NCBI RefSeq assembly: GCF_036549475.1
Contig: NZ_JAZHLI010000017.1
Location: forward strand, 1 to 64,000
From: Aurantimonas sp036549475
GTDB taxonomy: Bacteria > Pseudomonadota > Alphaproteobacteria > Rhizobiales > Rhizobiaceae
Direction: 5' to 3'
Length of the DNA stretch: 64,000 nucleotides
Positions within the stretch are counted from its first letter, which is position 1, and every line of letters begins with the position of its first letter. Below, one piece after another: positions 37,241 to 45,544 of this stretch. A program made the position numbers and the translations under genes. A model generated the notes under the pieces. That model made no database searches, was not told the origin of the DNA, and was given only the letters and a program-made list of their open reading frames with translations.

Positions 37241-38479
37241 TCATTGCGAGAAGGCGCCGCCGTCCGACAGGGCGTCGTAACGCGCCGACAGGCCGAGTTC
37301 TTCCACAAGGTCGCGCGTGTGCTGGCCGAGTAGCGGGGGCGGGTAGCGCACTTCCTGCGGAGTGCCCGACAGCTTGACCGGGAAGCCGAGCGCATTGATC
37401 TCGCCCTCGACCGGATGGTCGATCTTCATGACCATGTTTCGCGCCGCAACATGGTCGCTGGCCATCACCTGGGCATAGTCGTTGATCGGCCCGGCTGGAA
37501 CGCCCGCCTTGATGAAGGCAGCCACCCAGTGGTCGACGCTCTGGGCCCTGAAGACGGCATTGAGTTCGCAGACGAGCGCGGGCAGGTTCTGCAGGCGGTC
37601 GCGATTGTCGCGAAAGCGGCTGTCCTCGGCCAGGTCCATCCGATCGATGACCTCGCAGAAGGTGAGCCAGATCTTCTGGTTAGCAGCGCCGACGACGAAT
37701 TGACCGTCGGCGGCGGCAAAGGCCTGGTAGGGCGCGCTCATGCGGTTGGCCGTGCCCAGCGGCTGCGGCGAACGGCCGGTCGCCCACAATTCGGTGCTCT
37801 CCCAGACCGACAGGCCCAGCGCCGCCTCGAAGAGCGAGGCATCGACATACTGGCCGCGGCCCGTGGCCTGGCGGCCGATGATCGCGCTGAGAATGCCGTA
37901 GACGGCAAGGAGCCCTGCGCCCAGATCCGCGATCGGCACGCCGGACTTCACCGGTTCGGCGCCGGGAATGCCCATGGCGCTGATGACGCCGGACATGGCC
38001 TGGGCAATCAGGTCGAAGCCCGGCCGCTGCGACCACGGCCCAGTCTGTCCGAAGCCGGAGATGCTGGCATAGACGAGGCGCGGATTGCGCTTCGACAGGG
38101 TCTCGTAGTCGATGCCCAGTCGCTTGGCTACGCCGGGACGGCTGTTTTCGACCACGATGTCGGCGGTCTCGACCAGCGCGTAGAAGAGTTCGCGCCCGGC
38201 TTCGGTCTTTAGGTTGATGGTAACGCTGCGCTTGTTGCGGTTCAGCGCCAGGAAGCCCGGGCTGTCTTCGCCCTTCATCCGGAAGCCCATCGAACGACGG
38301 GTCTGGTCGCCGCCCGCCGGTGGCTCGACCTTGATGACGTCCGCGCCCATGTCGCCGAGCAGCATGCAGCCGAACGGTCCGGCCATCACCTGGCTGAGGT
38401 CGAGCACCCGAAGACCGGCCAGTGGGAGAGGTGGGCGCTCTTCGCCCGTCGCGGTGCGCTCCAGAACCGGATCGTCCAT
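37241..38479 (-). CDS. class III (CaiB/BaiF) acyl-CoA transferase
   Basis: 412 aa; moves CoA between carboxylic acids through a mixed anhydride on a catalytic aspartate. Hallmarks: LAGLRVLDLSQVMAGPFGCM, LLGDMGADVIKVEPPAGGD, LNRNKRSVTINLKTEAGREL, and VPIADLGAGLLAVYGILSAI holding the conserved Asp; the C-terminal PPPLLGQHTRDLVEELGLS is typical. Leftward, divergent from the GntR gene at 38850; a TGGTATGC operator-like site lies 58-76 bp upstream of its start. It likely opens degradation of an organic acid imported by the neighbouring TTT/TRAP systems. Confidence 0.93.
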   Translation of the reverse strand: MDDPVLERTATGEERPPLPLAGLRVLDLSQVMAGPFGCMLLGDMGADVIKVEPPAGGDQTRRSMGFRMKGEDSPGFLALNRNKRSVTINLKTEAGRELFYALVETADIVVENSRPGVAKRLGIDYETLSKRNPRLVYASISGFGQTGPWSQRPGFDLIAQAMSGVISAMGIPGAEPVKSGVPIADLGAGLLAVYGILSAIIGRQATGRGQYVDASLFEAALGLSVWESTELWATGRSPQPLGTANRMSAPYQAFAAADGQFVVGAANQKIWLTFCEVIDRMDLAEDSRFRDNRDRLQNLPALVCELNAVFRAQSVDHWVAAFIKAGVPAGPINDYAQVMASDHVAARNMVMKIDHPVEGEINALGFPVKLSGTPQEVRYPPPLLGQHTRDLVEELGLSARYDALSDGGAFSQ

Positions 38480-38849
38480 GCCATCCCCTGTTGCTCGGCC
38501 GGCGCGCCGCCGGATCTGTCTCTACACCTTGCGTCATTTGGTATGCAATAATGCACCGAGCGCGGTCAACCGCGATGCTTGCGGAGTTTCTCTTGCTGTC
38601 GATCCTGAAATCGCGCGACCTTCGGCATACAATGAGCGCGGAGCCGCGACCGGCCGGCCCGGAGCAGGACCCGCGCATGGGCATTTCTATCCCGGCTTCA
38701 GGGTCGCCGCCCTGCGTCGACGTGGCCTTCGCGATCCATGCTATGTTGGGTGGCACCGCGCGAGCTTTGCCTCCCGCAGATGTTCATTTCGAAAGTGGTC
38801 CGAGCCTCGAGGACGAGGAACCGGCCGGACGGACGGCAGCAGAGCGACG
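38480..38849. promoter_or_regulatory. divergent promoter region with operator-like site
   Basis: 370 bp between the CoA-transferase and GntR genes. TTTGGTATGCAATAATGCA at 38537-38555 shares the TTTGGTATGC half with the sites at 41600 and 35697, consistent with autoregulation by the adjacent GntR protein. No small gene is apparent. Confidence 0.55.
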
Positions 38850-39560
38850 ATGACCAAGATGCAATCCGCGGTGGTGACCGCGTTTCCCCGCCGGGTCGAT
38901 GCGACCCCGTCGCAGGACCTGAAGCCCGCTTTGGTCGCCAATCGCATCCGCGAGATGATCCTGGAAAGCCAGCTTCTGCCGGGTGAGCCGGTGCGCGAGA
39001 GGGCCTTGTCGGAAATCCTGCAGGTGTCGCGGACGCCGCTGCGCGAAGCGTTGAAGATCCTGGCCTCAGAAGGGTTGGTCAAGCTGCATCCGCGCCGTGG
39101 GGCCACCGTGGCCGTGCTTGGCGCCAGCGACGTGCGCCATCTTCTGGAGTTTCTCGGCGGGCTCGAAGCCTTTGCCGGCAAGCTGGCATGCCGGAATGCC
39201 ACGCCCGAAGAGTTGCGGGAATTGCGGGCGCTGCATCACGAGATGCAGGCATCCTATCTGCGCGGCGATCGCATCGGCTATTTCGACCGCAACCAGCAGA
39301 TCCATCAGGCGCTGGTCCGCTGTGCCATGAACCCGGTCCTGGCCGAGCACCACAGGGTGGTGAACGCCCAGCTCTATCGCATCCGCTATGAGTGCAATCT
39401 GAAGACCAACCGCTGGGAGGCGGCGATCAAGGAGCACGAGGCGATCCTCGACGCGCTGGAAGCGCGCGACGAGGCCGCGATCGAGAAGCTCCTGGAAACC
39501 CACGTTCTCAAGGCGTTCGACCTGATGCAGGCTACCGGGGATCTTGCCAAGACGAAATAG
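38850..39560 (+). CDS. GntR-family (FCD) transcriptional regulator
   Basis: 236 aa from ATG 38850; the frame is open far upstream but composition turns protein-like only here. Winged HTH at about 25-95 (LVANRIREMILESQLLPGEP, RERALSEILQVSRTPLREAL, KILASEGLVKLHPRRG), then an FCD domain with conserved residues in FLGGLEAFAGKLACRNATPE and IKEHEAILDALEARDEAAIE (His ligand). It sits centrally among the CoA-transferase, amidohydrolase, dehydrogenase, TRAP and Bug genes, whose promoters share a TGGTATGC palindrome: it is the most likely owner of that operator. Confidence 0.92.
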   Translation: MTKMQSAVVTAFPRRVDATPSQDLKPALVANRIREMILESQLLPGEPVRERALSEILQVSRTPLREALKILASEGLVKLHPRRGATVAVLGASDVRHLLEFLGGLEAFAGKLACRNATPEELRELRALHHEMQASYLRGDRIGYFDRNQQIHQALVRCAMNPVLAEHHRVVNAQLYRIRYECNLKTNRWEAAIKEHEAILDALEARDEAAIEKLLETHVLKAFDLMQATGDLAKTK

Positions 39561-39634
39561 GGCGGGCAGCCTTTGCATGCCAGACGCATGCCACGATTGC
39601 GTCGGCGAAAGCCTTTGCGGAATGGGGCAGGCTC

Positions 39635-40552
39635 TCAGCCGAAGCGGTAGAGCCGTCGGGCGTTGTCGGCGAAGAGCCTGGTCCGGTCTTCCCGGGAAAA
39701 ATTCGCGGTGATCTGCGAGAAACCCTCGTAGATCGTGCGGTAGGAGGCGACGAGGCTGTCGACCGGGAAGTTGCTGGCGAACAGGCAGCGTTCGACACCG
39801 AAGGTCTCGATGGTCCGCAGCACGATCTCGCGGTTGGTCTCTGCGGTCCATGGGCTCCCAGGCACGCCGAGGCCGGAAATCTTGACGGCCACGTTCGGGG
39901 CCCTTGCGACATGCGCCATGGCCGCCGCCCATGCCGCGATGCCCTCGCGGCTGCGGTCGGACGGCAGGCCGGTGTGGTTGAGGATGATCTGCGTGCCCGG
40001 AAAGGCATCCGCCAGATCCGCCGCCTCGGCGAGATGCCACCATGGCGTCTGCAGGTCGAAAGAGAGGCCATTCGGCTCGAGTTTTGCAAAGCCCTGCCGC
40101 CAGCGTGGATCGCCCATCGATCCGGGCGCGCCGGGACTGACCGCGTCGGGGCGATCGGCGGCCTTCGGCTTGTGGCGCACGCCCCGCGTGCGGGGAAAGG
40201 CGCTCTGGCGGGCCAAAACGTCGCCGGCATCGTCGGCATCGAGCCAGGCCTGGCAGACCACCGCGTCGGGAAAGCCGTTCGCCTCGGCAATCCCGTGGAT
40301 CCATGAAGTCTCCCCCACGGGGTCGGTGGGGTCCCATTCGGTCTCGACATAGACGCTGCCGGCGAGGGGCAGGCCCGCGGTGTCGCGGCGGTAATCCTCG
40401 GGCATGTAGTCGCGCCGGATCGCCGCGTAATCGCCGTAGCGGAACGGGATCGGCGTCGGGTCGCACAGCCAGGGCAGGTAGTTCTCGCTGATCTTCCACA
40501 GATGATGATGGGCGTCGACGATCGCGACGTCGTCGAGGGTGTGGGCGTCCAA
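39635..40552 (-). CDS. amidohydrolase-2 family metal-dependent hydrolase (lactonase-like)
   Basis: 305 aa TIM-barrel hydrolase. The N-terminal metal motif is VDAHHHLWKISENYLPWL (HxH variant), with further conserved segments VYVETEWDPTDPVGE, IILNHTGLPSDRS and CLFASNFPVDSLVASY, the last holding the catalytic Asp. This set matches the fuconolactonase / 2-pyrone-4,6-dicarboxylate lactonase branch, which opens sugar or dicarboxylate lactones. It is leftward, 77 bp after the HIBADH-like gene with which it probably forms an operon, and overlaps no neighbour. Substrate not readable from sequence. Confidence 0.9.
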   Translation of the reverse strand: MDAHTLDDVAIVDAHHHLWKISENYLPWLCDPTPIPFRYGDYAAIRRDYMPEDYRRDTAGLPLAGSVYVETEWDPTDPVGETSWIHGIAEANGFPDAVVCQAWLDADDAGDVLARQSAFPRTRGVRHKPKAADRPDAVSPGAPGSMGDPRWRQGFAKLEPNGLSFDLQTPWWHLAEAADLADAFPGTQIILNHTGLPSDRSREGIAAWAAAMAHVARAPNVAVKISGLGVPGSPWTAETNREIVLRTIETFGVERCLFASNFPVDSLVASYRTIYEGFSQITANFSREDRTRLFADNARRLYRFG

Positions 40553-40629
40553 GGAGGTCTCCGTCAGGCGGGTGATCTGTTCGGGCCGGCGGGCCGCCCG
40601 TCGGGCAGGGACCGCCGGTTGCGCAGGGG

Positions 40630-41508
40630 TCAGGCCTTGCCACGGACCTCAGGAAGCAGCTTCACGACGGCGGCACCATCGAGCTCGCCGTCGCCCTGGG
40701 CGACCAGCATGCGAAACAGCGTCATGGCCTGCGCGCTCATCGGCAAGGCGAGATGCTGCGCCTTGGTGGCCGAATGCAGCATCTCGAAATCCTTCAGGAT
40801 CTGCCTGGCATAGCCGCGGGGCGCGAAGTCCTTTTCCACCATGCGCGGATAGATCACCTGCAGCACGGCGGAATTGGCCAGGCCCGGTTCGAGCGCGTGC
40901 GGAATCTTGGCGGCATCGACGCCGTAGGCCTCCGCCAGCCGCAGCGCCTCTGCCGCCACGCAGTAATTGGTCAGGCACAGGACCTGGTTGACCAGCTTGG
41001 TCGCCTGGCCGGTGCCGATCGCGCCCATATGGGTCGCGCGGCCGAGCTGCTCCAGCATCGGCATGACGGCGGCCACCGCCTGATCGGCGCCGCCGAGCAT
41101 GATCGCCAAAGTGCCGGTCTCCGCCGCGCCTGGCCCGCCCGAGACCGGCGCGTCGATGAACTGGCCGCCGGCCGCCTCGATCGCCGCGGCGACACGCTGC
41201 GTCACCGCCATCTCGGTGGTCGAGAAATCCACCACGATCTTGCCGGCCAGCTTGCCGGAGGCGACCAGCCCGTGCGCGCCGGTAACCACGTCCGAGACTG
41301 CATCGCTGGTGGTCAGGCAGAGCGCGACGATGTCCGCCTCGCTGCAGAGATTGGCAAGCGAGCCGGCGGGCTCGACGCCCCATGCGGCCGCAGCCGTGAC
41401 CCGTGCCCCGTCGAGATCGTGACCGATCACCCGATTTTCCAGCGCGCGCAGCCGCTTGGTGAAGCCGCTCCCCATCAGTCCCAGCCCGATGAATCCGATC
41501 GTCGTCAT
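40630..41508 (-). CDS. beta-hydroxyacid dehydrogenase (3-hydroxyisobutyrate dehydrogenase-like)
   Basis: 292 aa. N-terminal Rossmann GFIGLGLMGSGFTKRL, the substrate-binding DAPVSGGPGAAETGTLAIML, and GTGQATKLVNQVLCLTNYC carrying the catalytic Lys are all intact. It oxidises a beta-hydroxy acid with NAD(P)+; candidates in this family include 3-hydroxyisobutyrate, tartronate semialdehyde and threonate derivatives. It is divergent from the TRAP operon; the operator block at 41586-41632 lies between them, so both should answer to the same regulator. Confidence 0.92.
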   Translation of the reverse strand: MTTIGFIGLGLMGSGFTKRLRALENRVIGHDLDGARVTAAAAWGVEPAGSLANLCSEADIVALCLTTSDAVSDVVTGAHGLVASGKLAGKIVVDFSTTEMAVTQRVAAAIEAAGGQFIDAPVSGGPGAAETGTLAIMLGGADQAVAAVMPMLEQLGRATHMGAIGTGQATKLVNQVLCLTNYCVAAEALRLAEAYGVDAAKIPHALEPGLANSAVLQVIYPRMVEKDFAPRGYARQILKDFEMLHSATKAQHLALPMSAQAMTLFRMLVAQGDGELDGAAVVKLLPEVRGKA

Positions 41509-41585
41509 GTCCGGTCCTCCCCCTGATCCGTACCCGTCCGCAGCCGGGCGCCAGCGCTCCCCGCCGTATCAGCCCCCGCCGCGGA

Positions 41586-41632
41586 CTAGGCAAACTGCAT
41601 TTGGTATGCCAGCATCATTAAATCCGTTGGAG
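41586..41632. promoter_or_regulatory. GntR-type operator block in the TRAP/dehydrogenase divergent promoter
   Basis: CTAGGCAAA at 41586 is followed 16 bp later by TGGTATGCCAGCATCAT (from 41602) and then CCGTTGG, the same words at the same spacing as at 35683-35730. The TGGTATGCCA core is a near-palindrome. It sits 82 bp before the TRAP binding-protein start and about 80-120 bp before the leftward dehydrogenase. Confidence 0.7.
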
Positions 41633-41683
41633 GTGCCTTTGGCAAACGGATGACGACATCAGCGAAATCTGGGAGGAATTCAC

Positions 41684-42682
41684 GTGTCACTGATCAGGAA
41701 ACTCACTCTGGGGCTTGCCGCTTGCGGGTTCTCGCTGGCTGGCACGGTCGCCGGCGCGCAGGCCGTTGACCTGCGCTATGCCCATGTCGGCTCGGAAGGC
41801 GACATCCAGCATTGGTATGCGGAACGCGCAAAGGAGCGGATTCCGGAAGCCACGGAGGACCGCGTGACGGTCACCGTCTTCCCGAATTCGCAGCTGGGCG
41901 GCGTGCAGGAACTGATCGACGGCGTGCGCAGCGGCTCGATCTCCATGGGGCATCATGAATTCGCCTCGCTGGCGCAGCTGGTGGACGACATCGCCGTGTT
42001 CTCGGCCCCCTTCGTCTACCGCGATGGCGCGCACGCACTTGCGGCCACCGACCCGCAGACCTCCGACGTGATGAAGGAGTTCAACGAGCAACTGGTCGAG
42101 CAGGGCGGCATGCGCATCATCGGCCGGCTGTTCCGCGGCGCTCGGCAGATGACGGCTAACCAGGCGGTGCGCACGCCCGCCGATCTGGAGGGCAAGCCGT
42201 TCCGCGGCGTGCCGCTGCAGCTGTGGACGACGATGGTGACCGGCTTCGGCGCGATCCCGACCCCGGTGGAAGTGAGCGAGCTGCCGACCGCGCTGATGAC
42301 CGGCATGGTCGTCGGCCAGGAAAACCCGCTCACCATGATCAACGCCAACGGCCTCTACGAGGTGCAGACCCACGTCATGCTGACCGGCCACATGCAGAAC
42401 GTGCTGCCGGTCTTCATCAACGAGGATGTCTGGCAGTCGATCGACGCCAAGGATCAGACGGCGATCCTGGAGACGCTGGACACGCTGGCCGATGAAACCC
42501 TCGACCAGGCGATGACGGCCGAGAAGGAGCTTGTCGGCGAACTCACCGACAAGGGCATGACCTTCATCACCGAAGCCGACGGTCTCGACATCGAAGCCTT
42601 CCGCGCCGGCGTCGACGCGCAGGTGGCCAAGGACTTCCCGAGCTGGGGTCCGTACATGGAGCGCATCCGCGCGATCCAGTAG
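41684..42682 (+). CDS. dctP: TRAP transporter solute-binding protein DctP
   Basis: 332 aa from GTG 41684, preceded by GGGAGGAATTCAC. Signal peptide (KLTLGLAACGFSLAGTVAGA, cleavage near residue 28). The DctP fold is evident: VDLRYAHVGSEGDIQHWYAE, SQLGGVQELIDGVRSGSISM, KPFRGVPLQLWTTMVTGFGA with the carboxylate-clamping Arg, and GMVVGQENPLTMI. Delivers an organic acid to DctQM. A strong hairpin begins 14 nt after its stop and separates it from dctQ. Confidence 0.94.
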   Translation: MSLIRKLTLGLAACGFSLAGTVAGAQAVDLRYAHVGSEGDIQHWYAERAKERIPEATEDRVTVTVFPNSQLGGVQELIDGVRSGSISMGHHEFASLAQLVDDIAVFSAPFVYRDGAHALAATDPQTSDVMKEFNEQLVEQGGMRIIGRLFRGARQMTANQAVRTPADLEGKPFRGVPLQLWTTMVTGFGAIPTPVEVSELPTALMTGMVVGQENPLTMINANGLYEVQTHVMLTGHMQNVLPVFINEDVWQSIDAKDQTAILETLDTLADETLDQAMTAEKELVGELTDKGMTFITEADGLDIEAFRAGVDAQVAKDFPSWGPYMERIRAIQ

Positions 42683-42696
42683 GCCAACAATCTGCG

Positions 42697-42723
42697 AACC
42701 CCTGCCGCTCGCCGGCGGGGGTT
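42697..42723 (+). terminator. intra-operon hairpin between dctP and dctQ
   Basis: An 11-bp stem (42697-42707 with 42713-42723, one G-U pair) and a 5-nt loop, followed by TTTCC. It resembles a weak intrinsic terminator and would reduce read-through into dctQM, giving excess binding protein. Confidence 0.75.
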
Positions 42724-42742
42724 TCCTGCCGTGGATCCTGCC

Positions 42743-43324
42743 ATGAGCGATCACATGTTCGACGACTATCTCGACGTCACCCATCCCGATGCCCGGGTCG
42801 GGGTTGCCGACCGCGTTCTGGAGCCGATCCGGCGGGTGTTCCGGTGGACATCGGTGGTGCTGCTCGCGGTGATGATCACGCTGCCGGTCCTGCAGGTCGT
42901 GCTGCGGCAGTTCTTCTCCCGGCCCTTCATGGGTGCGGAGGAGCTGGCGCGGTTCATGCTGATCTGCGTGGTCTTCGTCACGCTGCCCTATGTCGTCTCG
43001 TCCGGCGCTTCGATCCGGATGGAGGAGGTGCTGGCGGCGCTGCCGGAACGGCTCCGCAGGGTGCTGCGGATCGCGATCCCGGCCACAGGTGGCATCGCCT
43101 TTGCCGTCGCCGCGACCTCCGTCGCGATCGCCACGATGCGCAATCTCGACAACGCCACGCCGGTGCTGAACATCCCCTACTGGATCTTCTTCGCGTCCGG
43201 CTTTCTCGGCCTGACGCTCGCCGCGGTCGAATGCGCGCTGCAGACGCTGAAGGCGTGGCGCCACGACCCTCTCTACGTGACCTTCGCGCAGGAACAGCCG
43301 AGCGAAGACGTGGTGCACATCTAG
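42743..43324 (+). CDS. dctQ: TRAP transporter small permease DctQ
   Basis: 193 aa from ATG 42743; GTG 42731 or ATG 42755 are alternative starts, none with a strong ribosome binding site. Four hydrophobic helices, beginning with WTSVVLLAVMITLPVLQVVL, and the DctQ signature FMGAEELARFMLICVVFVTL between helices one and two. Structural inner-membrane subunit that joins the binding protein to DctM. 28 bp before dctM. Confidence 0.92.
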   Translation: MSDHMFDDYLDVTHPDARVGVADRVLEPIRRVFRWTSVVLLAVMITLPVLQVVLRQFFSRPFMGAEELARFMLICVVFVTLPYVVSSGASIRMEEVLAALPERLRRVLRIAIPATGGIAFAVAATSVAIATMRNLDNATPVLNIPYWIFFASGFLGLTLAAVECALQTLKAWRHDPLYVTFAQEQPSEDVVHI

Positions 43325-43352
43325 GGCCGCGCGCCCGCACGAGGCCATTTCG

Positions 43353-44633
43353 ATGAGCAGTTTCGCGATCCTGGGCGGCTTTGCGCTGTCCTTTCTTCTC
43401 GGCTGGCCGGTGGTGCTGGCCATCCTGATCCCGTCGATCCTCTACGTCCTGCTCGGCAACATCCCGATCGAGCTGATCGGGCAGCGGATGAGCTACGCGC
43501 TCGATTCCTTCCCGCTGGTCGCCGTGCCGATCTTCATCTTCGTCGGCAACCTCATGAACCAGGCCGGCATCACCGAGCGGATCTTCAAGTTTGCCGACAC
43601 GCTGGTCGGCCGGGTGCCGGGGGGGCTGGCACAGGTCAATGTCGTCTCGAGCCTGATCTTTTCCGGCATGAGCGGCGCGGCACTCGCCGATGTCGGCGGT
43701 CTCGGCAAGATCGAGGTCAAGGCGATGGCCGAGCGCGGCTTCGACCGCGGCTTTGCCGGTGCGCTGACCGGCGCCTCGGCGGTGGTCGGCCCGATCTTCC
43801 CACCGTCGATCCCGCTGATCATATATGGCTCGGTCACCAGCGTCTCGATCGTGCAGCTGCTGCTGGCGGGCATCGTACCGGCGATCATGTGCGTCATCTT
43901 CCTGATGATCACCGTGGCGATCCTGGCCTATCGCCACGATCTCCCGCGCTCGGACCGCTGGCCGACGCTGCGCGAGCTCGGCGCCGATTTCGTCCCGGCC
44001 CTGCCGGCGCTGCTGACGCCGGTACTGCTCGTCGCCGGCATGCTGCTGGGCTATTTCACGCCCACGGAAGCGGCCGCGGTCACGGTCGCCTACGTGCTTC
44101 TGATCAGCGGGCTCGTCTATCGCACCCTGACCGTCGAGCATCTGCTGAGCGCCGCCTACGAGACGGTGAAGAGCAGTTCGGCGATTCTCATCATCGTGGC
44201 GGCCGCGTCGATCTTCGGGTGGATCCTGGCCATCGAGCAGATCCCGCAGATGGCCGCCCGCTGGCTGCTGACGATCAGCACCGATCCGCTGATGCTGCTC
44301 CTGGTGGTTAACATCCTGCTTCTGATCGTCGGCATGTTCCTGGATTCGACCACGGCCACGCTGCTGGTCGTGCCGATTATCGCCCAGCCGCTGCACATGG
44401 CCGGGGTCGATCCGGTTCATCTGGGCATCGTCACCATCTTCAACCTGATGCTGGGGCTCCTGACCCCACCCATGGGGCTGGCGCTGTTCCTGCTCAGCGA
44501 CATCACGCGGGTATCGATGCGCCAGATCCTGATCAAGATGATGCCGTTCTACGTGCCGCTGGTCCTGACCCTGGTGATCCTGACGGTGTTTCCGGAGATC
44601 TCGCTCTGGCTGCCGAAGATGATCCGCAACTAG
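43353..44633 (+). CDS. dctM: TRAP transporter large permease DctM
   Basis: 426 aa, about a dozen membrane segments, the Na+-driven transport subunit. Family segments: LLGWPVVLAILIPSILYVLL, AVPIFIFVGNLMNQAGI, SLIFSGMSGAALADVGGLG, GALTGASAVVGPIFPPSIPL and FLDSTTATLLVVPIIAQPL. Complete and of normal length. Last gene of the rightward dctPQM operon; I found no clear terminator within the following 100 bp. Confidence 0.95.
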   Translation: MSSFAILGGFALSFLLGWPVVLAILIPSILYVLLGNIPIELIGQRMSYALDSFPLVAVPIFIFVGNLMNQAGITERIFKFADTLVGRVPGGLAQVNVVSSLIFSGMSGAALADVGGLGKIEVKAMAERGFDRGFAGALTGASAVVGPIFPPSIPLIIYGSVTSVSIVQLLLAGIVPAIMCVIFLMITVAILAYRHDLPRSDRWPTLRELGADFVPALPALLTPVLLVAGMLLGYFTPTEAAAVTVAYVLLISGLVYRTLTVEHLLSAAYETVKSSSAILIIVAAASIFGWILAIEQIPQMAARWLLTISTDPLMLLLVVNILLLIVGMFLDSTTATLLVVPIIAQPLHMAGVDPVHLGIVTIFNLMLGLLTPPMGLALFLLSDITRVSMRQILIKMMPFYVPLVLTLVILTVFPEISLWLPKMIRN

Positions 44634-45544
44634 ACTATCGCCCTGAACCTGCCGGACCAGCACTGCCGTGCGGTCCCAGAGCGTGCGGCCGCCGGACGCG
44701 TGGGTCCCACAATGGATTCATCGCCGACGAGCGTCTGCACCCATCCACACATTGCGGCAGGATGCAGGTTCCGGTCGCGTGCTACTTGGGGTTATCTGAC
44801 CAGAACGCCGATGCGACCCGGTTGTGGCCGGCGCCATCTACCCGCCAGGTCGAGGTTGTCTGCGGCGTGCAAGAGACGCACGATTCCATACCGCAGGACG
44901 TGGGGCGCAAGCTCCGGCACATGCGGACCCTGCACAATCTGTCGCTCAAGCAACCGGTTCTGTCGGCTGTTGGGAACGCATGCTGTCGAAGGTGGTGACG
45001 GGGAGGGTCACCAACCCTGACCATGCTGCGCAAGCTCGTCGATGCGCTGGACATCACCATCGCCTTCCCACCGCATCGTCATTCTCCACAGGGCAAAATG
45101 GCGTTCAGGCAGGAATCCCGTCGGTCCACCATTCGGCTGAGGTATTGTTTCGAGCCTACACGCTTCAGTACCCATGCAGCGTGGCGCGTGGACCTTTCGA
45201 AACGGCGGGTGGGTTCGCCGCCTTCCCGCTTGGCGCACCGCTTCAGGTGCCGAGACGTCCTGAACAGGCGCCGGTCCGTCGATCGCTCGGCCGCGATCGT
45301 CGCAACGGATGCGCAATGTCGGGCGGCTATCCTCGCAGGCCATTGCCATGGCCCGACGCTGGACAGGGACATGCCACGACCTAAGCTCGAAAAGAGCCTC
45401 GCTGCACTTGCTGACGATCTTGCGATCGCGACCGTCAGAGCCGGTGGCAGGACTCGAGGCAGCCGCGGCGCAGTCTGTGGGAGTTGTCCAGGCCAGAATT
45501 TCGCCGGCTGATCCAGGCGGCGGGCACGAGGAGAGGGGAGACAC
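44634..45544. other. gap holding regulator debris
   Basis: About 900 bp between dctM and the D-lactate dehydrogenase gene. The recognisable content is the broken XRE regulator at about 44860-45070; the rest has open frames of shadow type. The lactate operon promoter must lie in its right part, but no clear elements are visible. Confidence 0.5.
44860..45070 (+). pseudogene. remnant of an XRE-type (HTH, cupin-class) regulator
   Basis: The DNA reads IPQDVGRKLRHMRTLHNLSL in one frame, then RMLSKVVTGRV in a second and LTMLRKLVDALDITIA in a third. Put together these make the HTH of XRE/cupin regulators (…LRHLRTLHNLSLKxL…, SMLSKVENGRVxPSLxMLRKLVDAL). Two frameshifts and loss of the cupin domain show it is dead. 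It lies directly upstream of the lactate genes and may once have regulated them or the TRAP locus. Confidence 0.65.

Noticed and set aside
41687..44663. Two long minus-strand frames over dctPQM
   Set aside because: His/Gln/Arg-rich shadows of the TRAP genes.
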